Source: Emiliania huxleyi CCMP1516
Taxonomy: Eukaryota > Haptophyta > Isochrysidales > Noelaerhabdaceae
Length of the DNA stretch: 22,732 bases
Assembly (NCBI RefSeq): GCF_000372725.1
Contig: NW_005198630.1
Span: forward strand, 1 to 22,732
Direction of reading: 5' to 3'
Position 1 is the first letter of the stretch; every line of letters begins with the position of its first letter. A program made the position numbers and the translations under genes. Below the pieces are notes generated by a model. The model searched no databases. It had not been told where the DNA came from and saw nothing but the letters and a program-made list of their open reading frames with translations. This document shows positions 1-8,784 of this stretch, piece by piece.

Positions 1-295
1 CACTATAGCGAGTTCAGAGTGGAGGCTAGCCACTGGTTGGGTAGTAGAGGCTAAGAGTTCTGAGCCTCGAGGCTTAACGGGTCTAAGTGTGACCGGTCAC
101 GCTCGGGTGCGTACGCGGTCTAAGATCGGCGGGAGCCTCTTATACGGTGCCTCAAAATTTTCTTCGCCTGCGGCGGGCGTGCGCCGTCGCAACTTGCGCA
201 CGGAGAGGCGGAGAGGAGAGGTCGTGCGCGGCTCGATGCGCGGCAACTGGCGACGGCGCTTGTAGCTTTTGACCCATGGGGTCGTGCAAAATATC
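1..295. other. Non-coding flank with GTCTAAG motifs
   Basis: No convincing gene is seen. The motif GGTCTAAG occurs near 79 and 117. Close variants (GTCTAAGTT) reappear near 1123, 1150 and 1209, on the other side of the TIR-bounded element. This suggests that one loose repeat tract was split by the insertion. Confidence 0.4.
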
Positions 296-1071
296 GACTA
301 GGTCCAGCCCTGGGTGGCGCAGGTTGTGACATTTGGCGATTCCGCGACTTACTGGGCCCCTGAGCCGCTACCCGTGTGCGATTTTTTGTGGCCCGGGCAT
401 GATACTGATAGTAAACGGGTCAGAACCGGCCAAACACAGGCTACAGCCCCACACACGCGCCCGCCATAGCTCCTGGAGAGCATGCGCGAGTGACGCGCTA
501 CAAGCCGCGAGAGTGGCATTAGAGGCAGGAACGACGTGCTCTTGCTGCACCTCGCAGCTGCACCGAGTGTGCTCGCAGTGTATGCCACGGCCACCGCCTG
601 CGGCATTGCTCTCGTGCAGCTAGGCGACGCAGGTCCATCAGCAGGGCTCATCCAATGCGAGCGCACATTGTGCGTAGCCGCAGGCAGGTGGCAGTGGACG
701 CACCCACCGGCTGTGGCGGCTCGTATGCCCCCGGCAGTGCTGCTAGTCATTAACTTGCGTATTAGGGCCGCAGCAGACTGCTGCTGTGGCAGCAGCAGCA
801 GCAGCCTGCTGCCTGATTCAGTCAAGCCAGCGGCGCAGCGAGGCGTGCAGAATTTGCGTGGTTTTGTTCCTCCTGAGGCTGAGCGCATTCGAGCCCTTCG
901 ACCGGAGTTGGATGGTACCACGCGTCTCACTGAGACGCGGGGTACTGGCCATGGCCGGACTACGGAGCGTGAGGTGGCGAGCGGAGCGAGCGACAAAACA
1001 ACGAGAAAAACACGGATCTGACGATTGTCACAGAACGTCAGATCTTGCGCCACCCAGGGCTGGACCTAGTC
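296..1071. mobile_element. TIR-bounded element of about 776 bp (candidate non-autonomous DNA transposon)
   Basis: Positions 296-321 and 1046-1071 form a perfect 26-bp inverted repeat starting GACTAGGTCC. The four bases just outside each end are both TATC (292-295 and 1072-1075), as a target-site duplication would be. Inside, each end also carries TGTGACA or its complement, about 4 and 14 bp inward of the arms. Long open frames exist on both strands in the interior (349-1053 minus, 536-1021 plus), but they overlap, have no recognisable domain and are expected in GC-rich DNA. I see no transposase. An imperfect hairpin lies at 913-946. Confidence 0.6.
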
Positions 1072-1238
1072 TATCCAGGGTTTACACTTTTTATTTAGCA
1101 GACCGCGGGCCACCTCGTGTCGTCTAAGTTCGTGAGTCCGATCACCAGCGTCTAAGTTTGAGAGCCCGCTCCTTCCGGGGGCTTAGTTCAGCGCTCGGCT
1201 GCGAGCAGGTCTAAGTTTTGGGCAACCCTCTACCCCTA
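1072..1238. other. Non-coding tract with GTCTAAG motifs
   Basis: Three GTCTAAG-type motifs (near 1123, 1150, 1209) match those left of the element. No gene is seen. Confidence 0.35.
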
Positions 1239-1433
1239 CTACCCAACCATTAAACCTCCCCAGCCTCCCATCGCGAGCGACGCTCGATTCGGATGGGGTG
1301 GAGGCGGCGGCGAGGCCGGTGTGGTGACCACGTCGGGCGCAACTTCGAGCGAGAGCACGTTAGCGACACCGGCGCGTTTCAGCGCGTCGCGCACGCTGGC
1401 CGCGCTGGCCGCCTCGACATGCACGACAACGTA
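1239..1433 (-). pseudogene. Orphan exon-like coding fragment, unknown protein
   Basis: On the minus strand an open frame reads YVVVHVEAASAASVRDALKR and continues to GVANVLSLEVAPDVVTTPA, then a short poly-proline run and a stop at 1239-1241. The text alternates hydrophobic and charged residues like an alpha/beta domain, and codon third positions are GC-rich. There is no ATG. The frame is preceded by TTAGCAG, a good 3' splice site (ending at 1434), so this could be a terminal exon. No upstream exon can be found before the dispersed repeat at about 1612, so it may be a gene fragment. The family is not recognised. Confidence 0.35.
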
Positions 1434-1611
1434 CTGCTAAGTGTACGTGCATGCAGCATGCATGGTGTGCGCGCCGGGTGAGCATGCATGCAGCGACTCG
1501 CTCGCCCGGGATCCGTCGAGGTGGGGCGTCGTGGACCGCTCTCAAGCTGCACCAGTGGCAGCTCTGGCTCTCCCTTGAGCGAGGAGCAGACGGGCAGCAG
1601 CACCTCCTCTC
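1434..1611. other. Spacer, nothing recognised
   Basis: Short GCATGCAT repeats occur near 1450-1490. No coding signal is supported. Confidence 0.3.
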
Positions 1612-2130
1612 CGAAAAAGAAAGAAAGAAAGAAAACGGACAACCCAAGGGAGGGATGGGAGGACGGCACGCCGCCACCACACAGGAATTTTAAGGAGAGG
1701 GGTGTGGTGCGCTAGCCGTCGCCCACCCTTGGGCGTCCGCCTCTTCCTATCTCTCTTCGCAGTCTCTCGCCGATTCTCGCTGCAACCTTCATGCCACCTC
1801 GCGGTCGTCCCACTCTCGTCGTTCTTTCCCTTTGTTTGTCGCTTCTTCTTCTGTCGCGTCGCTCTGCCTCGTTCTGCGACGCCGCCGCCGCCTGCCGGTC
1901 CCTTGTTCTCGCTGCTTCTTGCGCCTTTCGGCGCAGCTCCGCCCTCCTCGCTGCATATCCTGGCCCCTCGAGTCTATCGATCGAGCTCTCCTCGAGCAAG
2001 GACGAACGAGTCTTCTGACGCCCACTGCTATCATTTGCCACCCAGTCATATCATCATTGCTCAGGTCCACTCTCTCTTCGAACACTTGTGCCTTCACTGA
2101 TGATGCCGGCGCTGGGGTCCCCTTCGGGTG
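1612..2130. repeat. Dispersed repeat family 1, copy A (about 500 bp)
   Basis: It begins with an AAAGAAAGAAAG run, then CCAAGGGAGGGATGGGA, GGCACGCCGCCACCAC and TTTTAAGGAGAGG. A pyrimidine-rich CTCTTCGCAGTCTCTCGCC block follows, and it ends at GCGCTGGGGTCCCCTT. The same order of blocks recurs at 12831-13343 (copy C), 12392-12830 (copy B, shorter) and 20825-20898 (left end only). No protein domain or TIR is visible. The purine simple-sequence end could be a retroposon tail read on the opposite strand. Confidence 0.6.
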
Positions 2131-2269
2131 CATCGTCTCCGAGTCCCAGCGCAACCGCCGCCGCGAGCTTTTTTTGGTCGTCCGAGTTGAGATCGACTGC
2201 AGCAGATCGATACAGCCAAGTACAGCAGTCTAGCCCTGAGCATTCTAGCCCTGAGGAGGAGGAGGACTG
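2131..2269. promoter_or_regulatory. Presumed 5' region of the carrier gene
   Basis: This is the 139-bp interval between repeat copy A and the carrier ATG. It contains a short tandem TCTAGCCCTGAG (near 2229 and 2244) and a GGAGGAGGAGG run just before the start. No defined promoter element is recognised. Confidence 0.25.
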
Positions 2270-3576
2270 ATGAACCTGCTCCTCTCTCTACTCCTCGCCG
2301 CGTGGGTGCCGGCGTGGGGGCGAGTATCGCCATCGCGGCGACGAAGCGGTCGGTACTACGCCGGTGTCTCTCTGTCTGGCGCGGTGGCCAGCTCTACGAC
2401 TCACGTGCTGGTCCTACCGCTTGACGTGGTGAAGACTCGCATGCAGACGGGCAGCCGCCTCGGCTTGATGACAGCCGCTGGCGCTGTCCTCGCAGACGCG
2501 CCCGGCCGAGGGCTATTCCGCCTCTCGGTTTTTCTCAAGGGCCTGCCTCCGACGGCAGTCGGGTACTTTCTCCAGGCCATAACAGATGAGAGAGTATGAG
2601 AGCGCACGGGATTGCTCGAGCCTCCCTCGATTACCCTTCGACGTGCCTTAGGGTGGTGCCAAGTTCGGCGGCTACGAGGCGCTGAAGCAGGAGTCGTTTG
2701 CGCGGCTGCGGGCGGCTGGAGGGGAGGAGCTGACGCGCCGATGCCAGCTTCCAGCCATGCTCGCGTCGGCCGCGGCCGCAGAGATGGCTGCGACCGTCCT
2801 CTTGGCACCGCTGGAGGCTTCGCTCCGCCCGCCCGGCCGTAAATTCGCCCCTGACGCACATCTCACACCTTCACCGTAGTGGTGTGAGCAGGTGCTCAAG
2901 CTCCGCATGCAGACGGACGCGGCAGCGGCAGCGCGCGGCGCGGCGCGCACCCTGCTGCACATCTCGCGGCACGAGGGCCTCGGCGCGCTCTACAAGGGGC
3001 TCGCGCCGATCGCGATGCGCCAAGTACCCTACACCATGAGCAAGCTGGTCGTCTACGACCAAGTCGCCCGCCTCGCCAAGAGCGCTTGCGTGGGCGAGCG
3101 GGAGCACCTGCGACCTTGCGCGATCGTCCTCACCGGGCTGGTCGCAGGCGCCGCAGCAGCGATCGTCTCGCACCCCGCCGACTTGCTGCTCACCCGCCTG
3201 TGCGGCTCTGCCACGGCCAGCACGGCCACCAGCGTCGCAGAGTGCGTCATTGCGGACGGCGTGCTCGAGCAGGTGCATATCTCGCGAACGTCGCGGCCAT
3301 TCCTCACACACGAGCGTGTCTAGACGCGTCCATGATTTGCCCACAGGCCAGGTACTTAATGAGCCTCGGCTTGCGCGGAGCATACGCCGGGCTGGCGCCG
3401 CGGCTCGCAATGGCTTCGGTGGTGAAGAGCTCGATCCGCTTGTTTCCCTCACAGCTCTCGGTGCGCTGGATAGGCTCGCCATGACGTCGGTGATGACGTC
3501 CATCCAATTTTCGCTATACGAGTGGCTGCAGATGTCATTGGGTGTGCGCCCGCAGGCTGAGGGCAGAAATGTCTGA
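2270..3576 (+). CDS. Mitochondrial-type phosphate carrier (SLC25A3/PHT3 family), five exons
   Basis: Exons by homology: 2270-2575, 2652-2816, 2892-3272, 3347-3402, 3474-3576, giving 336 residues, normal for the family. The three carrier signatures are present: PLDVVK (50-55), PLEVLK (155-160) and PADLLL (252-257). The third lacks the basic residue, as is usual in phosphate carriers. Joins restore family landmarks: GYFLQ/GGAKFGGYE, and APR/LAMTSVMTSIQF before a final SLYEW. Family role: phosphate/proton import across the mitochondrial inner membrane by six helices. Introns are 76, 75, 74 and 71 nt. The third is GT-AG; the other three fit only as GC-AG. The N-terminus is unusual: a hydrophobic stretch (about 2-16) followed by basic RVSPSRRR, resembling a signal peptide plus transit region, so plastid or ER routing is possible. 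Exon borders are inferred and unsupported by transcripts. Confidence 0.88.
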
Positions 3577-3999
3577 TGTTGTGTGTTATCCAGTCGGTTC
3601 CTCTCCTCGCGTTGTCGGATAACCTACATAGCCGCTGGGCTGCGCGGCTAAAGCCGTATCTCCGATGAGCGAGGCCCGATTTTGCTATTAAGATTTTCCG
3701 CGGCGGCTCGCGCAAAAAACAAAAAAGTTTCTGGGGGCGCGGTTTGACTCGAAAACAATTCGAAAATAAAAAAGGACATGAGACGCAAGTGGAGAGGGGG
3801 GTTGGGGGACCGAATGAGAGGCGAAAAGGACAGAGTGGGGGCTGGAAGAGGGGCTGTGTGAGGTGCGAGGGGGTTAGCGGTTAGCGCTACTCTGTGCCCC
3901 CCCGGCCCCCGGCCCCGCCCCGCCCAGGCACGTCTCGCTGATCACCGCATAGCCTGTGGCGAGGCGGTGGTCGCTCGGACACACGAGATCCGACAAAAG
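3577..3999. other. Intergenic region between convergent genes
   Basis: No gene is seen. It holds the carrier 3' end, an A-rich stretch (about 3713-3775, containing AAAATAAAAAAGG), and purine-rich then C-rich tracts (3790-3925). Plausible 3' UTR or polyadenylation DNA for the two converging genes. Confidence 0.4.
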
Positions 4000-4430
4000 T
4001 CACCGCCGGTTTTGGAGCCTCGCGAGCTCTTGCGTGACGAGGCGCCGCTCGCTGCTTCCAAGGGGCTTCAGGAGGCCGGTCAGAGCGGCGTCGAGAATAG
4101 CGAGGGCCGCCTGCGGGAGCGGGCACGTAGTGGCAGTCCGCGTGAGAGCGAAGGCGGGCGATGAGTGGAGGAGGAAGGCTCCGCGCACCGAGCAGCGGCC
4201 ACCACCCTGGCAGTGCTCGTGGACCGCCATGAGCGTCATGTCGTGCAAGGCTCTGGCGTTGTCCAGCGCCTGCTGTGCTGTCTGGAGCGTGGGCTTGATC
4301 GACGTGTTCCGCGTCCACACCGCCGTCTGACTAGCACGTCGTGGCTCATCTCCGGTGCAGAAGGAGGAGCTGTGTAGGCACACCGGCGAGCGCGGAGAGC
4401 CTCGGTACGATCGAATGGCGCGATCTGCCC
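4000..4430 (-). CDS. Probable 3' exon(s) of the secreted glycoprotein gene (boundaries unresolved)
   Basis: On the minus strand a frame ending at 4000 reads like protein. It includes TAQQALDNARALHDMTLMAV, then CPLPQAALAILDAALTGLL, and finishes LVTQELARLQNRR, an alanine-rich amphipathic pattern. The upstream minus gene stops at 4509 and this frame has no obvious own promoter, so I infer it is spliced to that gene. A candidate acceptor is GGGCAG at about 4425. That acceptor lands in a different frame from the 4000-4383 stretch, so a second small intron or another site is needed. It could instead be a separate small gene. Confidence 0.4.
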
Positions 4431-4508
4431 GGGCAAGGGGTGAGGGAAGTGAGGCCGGCGCACGGGGAGGGCGGCTGGGAGGGCGGCTACGGCTCTAGGG
4501 GCGCTGCA

Positions 4509-5612
4509 TCATCTGACGATCTGCAGTAACGCACGTGTCACCGAAGGCAGTCGTGGGGGCAAGGACAGGGCATCGAGCCACACGAAGCGCTCCACTTGGG
4601 GGTGCGCTGCCCTGCATGCCGACAGCACGTACACCCGAGCCCACGAGGGCGAGATCCAGGAGAGGCCTGCCAAATCCTCTTCGTCCATGCACTCTCGAGG
4701 TGTGAGATGCGCAAGGCCATGCGCCTGGGCAAAGTCGCTAACCGCAAGGCGGTCGTCAAAGGGGCGCGCATCGCGTCCAGTGGCGACAACGGCACGGGCG
4801 TCGACAGAGAGCGAGACGAGCGCCATCGAACTGTTCGTGAGGGACAGCATCGAAGGCATCGTCCGGTTACGCAGCTCGTGACACCGCACCAGTGCTGCCG
4901 GTCCACGGGCCACCCATGCGTCGCAGCATGCGTCTTTGTGATGGTGGGTAGCTAGCTGCCTCCGCCGCCTCGCTGGCGCAACCACAATCCCCTCTCCGCC
5001 TCCTGGAGGGGCTCCGTTTCCAGTCAGCCACGACCAGGTCAGGTTGACGAGGCTGAAGATGTCGTAACGGAGCGGTATGGTTCCAGACGTCCAAGTCCAG
5101 TGCCGAGTCGGGCGCCAGCCCGCATAAGACGTCTGGTTATTGTTGGCGGGCCGAACCACGGCCAGTGTCCTCTGGAGGGATCGATTGGCACGCACCGCTA
5201 TAGCTGCAACGTTTCTAGACTCAGCCACGACCTGCTTGTGCACGCGCGCTGCCATTCCAACGATCCGTGCATCTTCCTCCCACTGCGCCTTCCAGCGTTG
5301 GTCGTCGGCCGAGAGGAGAAAGCTGACTGCCCCGACACGCTCGGTCAGTGTCCACGTGTCCGGAGCCCCCCGTCCTGTCAGGTTGCACACATGACATCCG
5401 CTGCGCGGGGTGTCGCCTCGCCACACAGCGTAGCTGTTGAGCTGGGGGGACAATGCGGCAACAGCGTTCTTGCAGCTTTCAGCGGTGTCCATGTCCCCGA
5501 GATGACCATTGTACTCTGCGCTTGTGCAGATGAGATCTTTGTCGTTGACGCGCTTCCACTCGCCCAGGCTAGCAGCATGGGCGAGCGTCGAAGCTAGCAG
5601 CAGGCTAGACAT
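4509..5612 (-). CDS. Secreted, N-glycosylated protein of unknown function (5' exon, 367 aa as read)
   Basis: The ATG at 5612 opens a signal peptide (MSSLLLASTLAHAAS, cleavage around residue 14). Residues 17-98 form a cysteine module with C29, C47, C73 and C76 and the text YAVWRGD...CHVCNLTGR ending GAVSFL. It resembles small extracellular cysteine domains common in algal secreted proteins, but I cannot name it. Six NxS/T sites follow (near residues 77, 133, 149, 180, 239, 250), and a CC pair lies near 219. A tract near 205-220 (RRRRQLATHHHKDACC) is unlike the rest and could hide a short in-frame intron. The stop at 4509 is probably not the true C-terminus, because coding-like sequence resumes downstream on the same strand. 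GCAGATCG occurs both at the end of this frame and at about 4419-4426, as if flanking an intron. Confidence 0.62.
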   Translation of the reverse strand: MSSLLLASTLAHAASLGEWKRVNDKDLICTSAEYNGHLGDMDTAESCKNAVAALSPQLNSYAVWRGDTPRSGCHVCNLTGRGAPDTWTLTERVGAVSFLLSADDQRWKAQWEEDARIVGMAARVHKQVVAESRNVAAIAVRANRSLQRTLAVVRPANNNQTSYAGWRPTRHWTWTSGTIPLRYDIFSLVNLTWSWLTGNGAPPGGGEGIVVAPARRRRQLATHHHKDACCDAWVARGPAALVRCHELRNRTMPSMLSLTNSSMALVSLSVDARAVVATGRDARPFDDRLAVSDFAQAHGLAHLTPRECMDEEDLAGLSWISPSWARVYVLSACRAAHPQVERFVWLDALSLPPRLPSVTRALLQIVR

Positions 5613-6210
5613 GATCTGGGCGTGATCCGTCCGCCCGACGTCAATCGCGGCGGCGCGAGAATATTTTACTCAAAATTTTTTGGTTGAAAATGAGTTTACG
5701 TTTCGCTCTGAGACGCCAGCGCGAGAAGATGGGAATGATGCTTTACACGCGCGGACCGCTCAGCGCCGAGAGGGCGGCGGCGGCGGCGTCTCTCTCTCTC
5801 TCTCGCCCAGATGTGTGTCTTGATTTGCCAACAACAAACCAGCAAGACAGGCAGACAGACGCCCACCCACAGCGACGGGGGGTGCGGCGTGCGCGCTGCG
5901 CCAGGCGGGTCGACAGGCGGGAGGGGAGAGGGGATGGGGACCCTATTTGGCGTGAGGTGGTGCATGCACATGCACATCGATGCACACACACATGCACGCG
6001 GCCACCGCGCCCGCCGCAGTTCCGCCGTCTCGTCGGGCAGCAGCTCCTAATCTCGAGACAATCTCGGGTCAATCTCGCGCGATCTCGGGGGAGCTCCGCC
6101 GTCGGGCAGCAGCTCCTCGAACATGTATCAGGTTTAGTCCACCCACTTCTCCTCAGCGACGAATCTGGTTCGTGTTAGCAGTGGAAAAATATGGAAGGAA
6201 AAAAGCAGCA
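5613..6210. other. Gene-poor region with simple repeats
   Basis: No gene is supported. Contents: an AT-rich patch (5660-5695) that may be promoter DNA of the minus-strand gene, a CT microsatellite (about 5790-5805), CACATGCACA repeats (5963-5998), and a direct repeat GTCGGGCAGCAGCTCCT (about 6032 and 6102) flanking several ATCTCG motifs. Confidence 0.4.
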
Positions 6211-6350
6211 GAACGACAAACCTGTCAGCAGAGTCCTCCTACGGGAATGTACGTAAGAGCCACATATGCTGAACAACAAGGAAGGGGGAAATAAAAAACT
6301 GGGAGAACCGCCATCGGGTATCTTCGTAAGAGCCACATACACTGAAAAAG
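6211..6350 (+). repeat. Dispersed repeat family 2, partial copies
   Basis: CTGTCAGCAGAGTCCTCCTACGGGAATGTACGTAAGAGCCACATA (about 6218-6265) closely matches 19105-19147. A second, shorter CGTAAGAGCCACATA lies near 6325. The fragments look like ends of the family also seen at 6528-6782 and 18993-19161. Confidence 0.5.
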
Positions 6351-6439
6351 GAATTTTACAACACTCCCTCGCAGAACGAACGCTGCGAGCTGTTTGAAAA
6401 AAGGAGCGAACCGAGCCGCCGGTGTGTCCCGCAGCGGCC

Positions 6440-6521
6440 AATGCGGCCTCGCTGGGCCAGAAAATCGGCCCGCGAGTGCTCCGCAGCAGCCTCGCTGGGC
6501 CAGAACATCGGCCCGCGAGGT
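6440..6521 (+). repeat. Tandem duplication of a ~31-bp unit
   Basis: GCCTCGCTGGGCCAGAA is followed by ATCGGCCCGCGAG. The pair occurs at about 6445-6476 and again at 6490-6520 with one or two changes. No coding role is seen. Confidence 0.5.
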
Positions 6522-6527
6522 GGATGG

Positions 6528-6782
6528 ATGCTAGCATGAGCCCGATGCGTCGCAGTGTAGGTCTATTGTCGTCGCAGTGCTCTTGCGTTTCGGCGGTAGT
6601 TTTAGGTATATTGTTGGCAAATCAAGACACAGAGCTCACACAGGATCACAGCGGGAGGAAAGCGGCGAGTCGCAATTCCTGGGGTCCTTGTAGTGATCTG
6701 ATCACCCGAATACCACGTTCGGATCGCTCCTCATCGCAAACCCTGTCAGCAGTTCACCTTCGGGTAAAGAGCTACCTAATTC
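6528..6782 (+). repeat. Dispersed repeat family 2, diverged copy
   Basis: Shares ordered blocks with 18993-19150: GCTAGCATGAGCCCGA, TGCTCTTGCGTTTCGGCGG, TTCGGATCGCTCCTCATCGC and AAACCCTGTCAGCAG, then CTTCGGGTAAAGAGCTAC. The middle is longer than in the other copy. Confidence 0.55.
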
Positions 6783-6860
6783 TTAATATAAAAAAGAATT
6801 TTATATTAAAAAAGAATTTAAAACAAAACAACTCTCTCTCACAGCACACAGGCTCTAAAA
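6783..6860. other. AT-rich island with short palindrome
   Basis: TTAATATAAAA (6783-6793) and TTTTATATTAA (6799-6809) form a hairpin with a 5-base loop, followed by AAAAAGAATTTAAAACAAAAC. This base composition is unlike the surrounding GC-rich DNA. Confidence 0.5.
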
Positions 6861-7233
6861 AAGAATAACCCGCGGAAGTTCGATCGATGGCAACCACGCA
6901 CGTGTCACAGCCCTCGCCCGCGGCAGTCCGCCTTTTTGTGGTGTGATGGCGTGGAACCCGGCCGCAAAGGTAATACTGAGCGCTGCAGAACCGTGCGCCC
7001 ATGCACAGAGGGGTGATGGGATGCTGTCGCGGCGGTCTCAGGCCCAGTGAGGTAGTGCGCCAGACTATCCCGGATCCTGCTGATCAAGCTCCTCTTGTAG
7101 CTCGATCGGTCACACCGCCATGCGCCATCGCCGATGATGCTTGATGGAGAGGGGGTGGGACGACACTGCTTCTGCAGCGTGCACCTCGAAATCCTCGATC
7201 CGTCCGGTACCGTGTTTGTTATGACCCCCCCCA
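6861..7233. other. Intergenic or upstream region, nothing recognised
   Basis: No coding frame with protein-like text is seen. It probably includes the promoter and 5' UTR of the following plus-strand gene. Confidence 0.3.
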
Positions 7234-8352
7234 ATGAGCACACCAGCGAGGGAGGGCGAGACGATCGAGGGGTCCCGTCCAGCTTTAGTGCTCAAAAGAA
7301 AAAACTATAAAATCGCATCAGAGAGGTCTCCAGCCCTTAGTCGTGCCTCGCCCGGTTGTATCCCTGCCGGAGTCGCAGCCTCTCTGTGCGAATCACAACA
7401 ACTTCTGATGGGCTCCGGCGCCGACATTGGAGACACAGCCTCGCGCTCTCTTCTCCCAGGCGGCCTGCCTACGACGACGCCGGGGCCCAAGACGCCTCTC
7501 ACCGCGCGTGCTGTCACCATCCGGTGCCTTGGTGGTGCTGTGCTGTGCATGCTCTTTCTCCTCTGGCCAGTCTTGGCGGCGGCGAGCCGCGGCGGCGGTG
7601 AGCCGCGAGGCAACGCGACGGCGACGAGTAGCGGTGGGCTGCCGCACTTTGAGCTGCACTTTGAGCCGCACTTTGAGCTGCCGCGGCCATGGACTCGTGG
7701 CGCTACCATCACTGCCGTCGCGCTAATGCGCGGCCCACCAGACTCTCCGTCGGGCTTCTGTGCCGACTCGCCGAGCTGCACGGTTCGCGCGTGGAACGCC
7801 AAGGCCGGCAAGTACTCTTGTGGGCAGCGCGTGGCCTTCTTGATGTCGCGAGAGGGAGGCGGCATGGAGGAGGAGCCTGCGTGCCGCCAGATCGCGGAGA
7901 GAGAGTTTCCAGTGCAATGCAGAGGCTGCCACCCGGACTGGCGCAAGCCGGTCTGCGACGAGAGCTGCGTCGGCAGTCCTCTCTACTCTGGCGACGGGGT
8001 CTGCGACGACGGCGGTTACGGCTCAGAGTGGTCTGCGTGCGACTATGGCACTGACTGCAGCGACTGCGGCCGCCGCGCGGACCTTCCGCTGCCACCGCCG
8101 CGCTCACCGCCATCGCCGCGGCTGCCTCCTGCGCCGCCTCGGCCGCCGTCGCCACCAGCGCCGCCGCACCCGCCCCCGCGGCCGCCGGGGGCGCCGCCAC
8201 CGCCACCGTCACCGCCGTCGCCGCCACCTGAATCCCCGCCGCTGCCGCCGCCGCCGCGACCGTCTCGGCCACCACCGTCGCCGGCGACGCCCGTGCCCGC
8301 CGACTGGCTCGCAGACCTCACCGAGTTCGCCGACTTCCTCTTTCAGCCCGAC

Positions 8353-8405
<53 letters not shown>

Positions 8406-8784
8406 GCCCCCCTCGCCGCCGCCGCCTTTTGCACCCCTGCCTCCGTATCAGCCGCCGGCGTGGTGGCGGTTCTGGGAGGAGGGCAACATGCTGCGAGGGC
8501 ACGCGGCGGGCGCGGCGGGGCTGGAGGCGGGCGGGGCGGAGGAGCCTGCCGAGAAGGCCGCCTCGGGCTGCTTTTTCAACCACCGGTGGACCTTCCCGTG
8601 CGCCTCCGCGCCGCCGCCCCCTCGCCGATTTGCGAGCTCGCGGCCGCCGCGCCAGCAGCACGTTGTCAGCCAGAAAGGCGCATGGACACATCCATTCGCA
8701 GCGGCGCAGGAGCAGACGGATTCTAAGGCGAAGTTTGTTGAGCAAGGGGGCACGCTGCAGGAGGGGGGCGCGGGCCGGCGCTGA
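7234..8784 (+). CDS. Membrane-anchored cysteine- and proline-rich (HRGP-like) extracellular protein
   Basis: 516 residues from ATG 7234; ATG 7408 (residue 59) is an equally plausible start. A hydrophobic segment (about 93-117, core AVLCMLFLLWPVLAAA) can serve as a signal anchor. An NAT glycosylation site and a small HFEL/HFEP tandem follow. The cysteine-rich core (about 175-282) ends in CDESCVGSPLYSGDGVCDDG then CDYGTDCSDCGRR, a GTDCxDCG-type module found in many algal secreted proteins. Residues about 285-345 and 370-410 are proline-rich, including SPP/PSP motifs and one pure poly-proline run coded by a CCG repeat, typical of hydroxyproline-rich glycoproteins. The C-terminus has PPAWWRFW and two more cysteines. 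Likely a cell-surface or scale/matrix protein (inference). The CCG tract could vary in length or be misassembled. Confidence 0.7.
8352..8401 (+). repeat. CCG trinucleotide repeat (poly-proline coding)
   Basis: An uninterrupted CCG run of about 15 units inside the proline-rich gene. It is likely length-variable. Confidence 0.8.

Noticed and set aside
349..1053. Transposase encoded inside the first TIR element
   Set aside because: Open frames exist on both strands, but none shows DDE/D spacing, zinc fingers or a helix-turn-helix that I can recognise.
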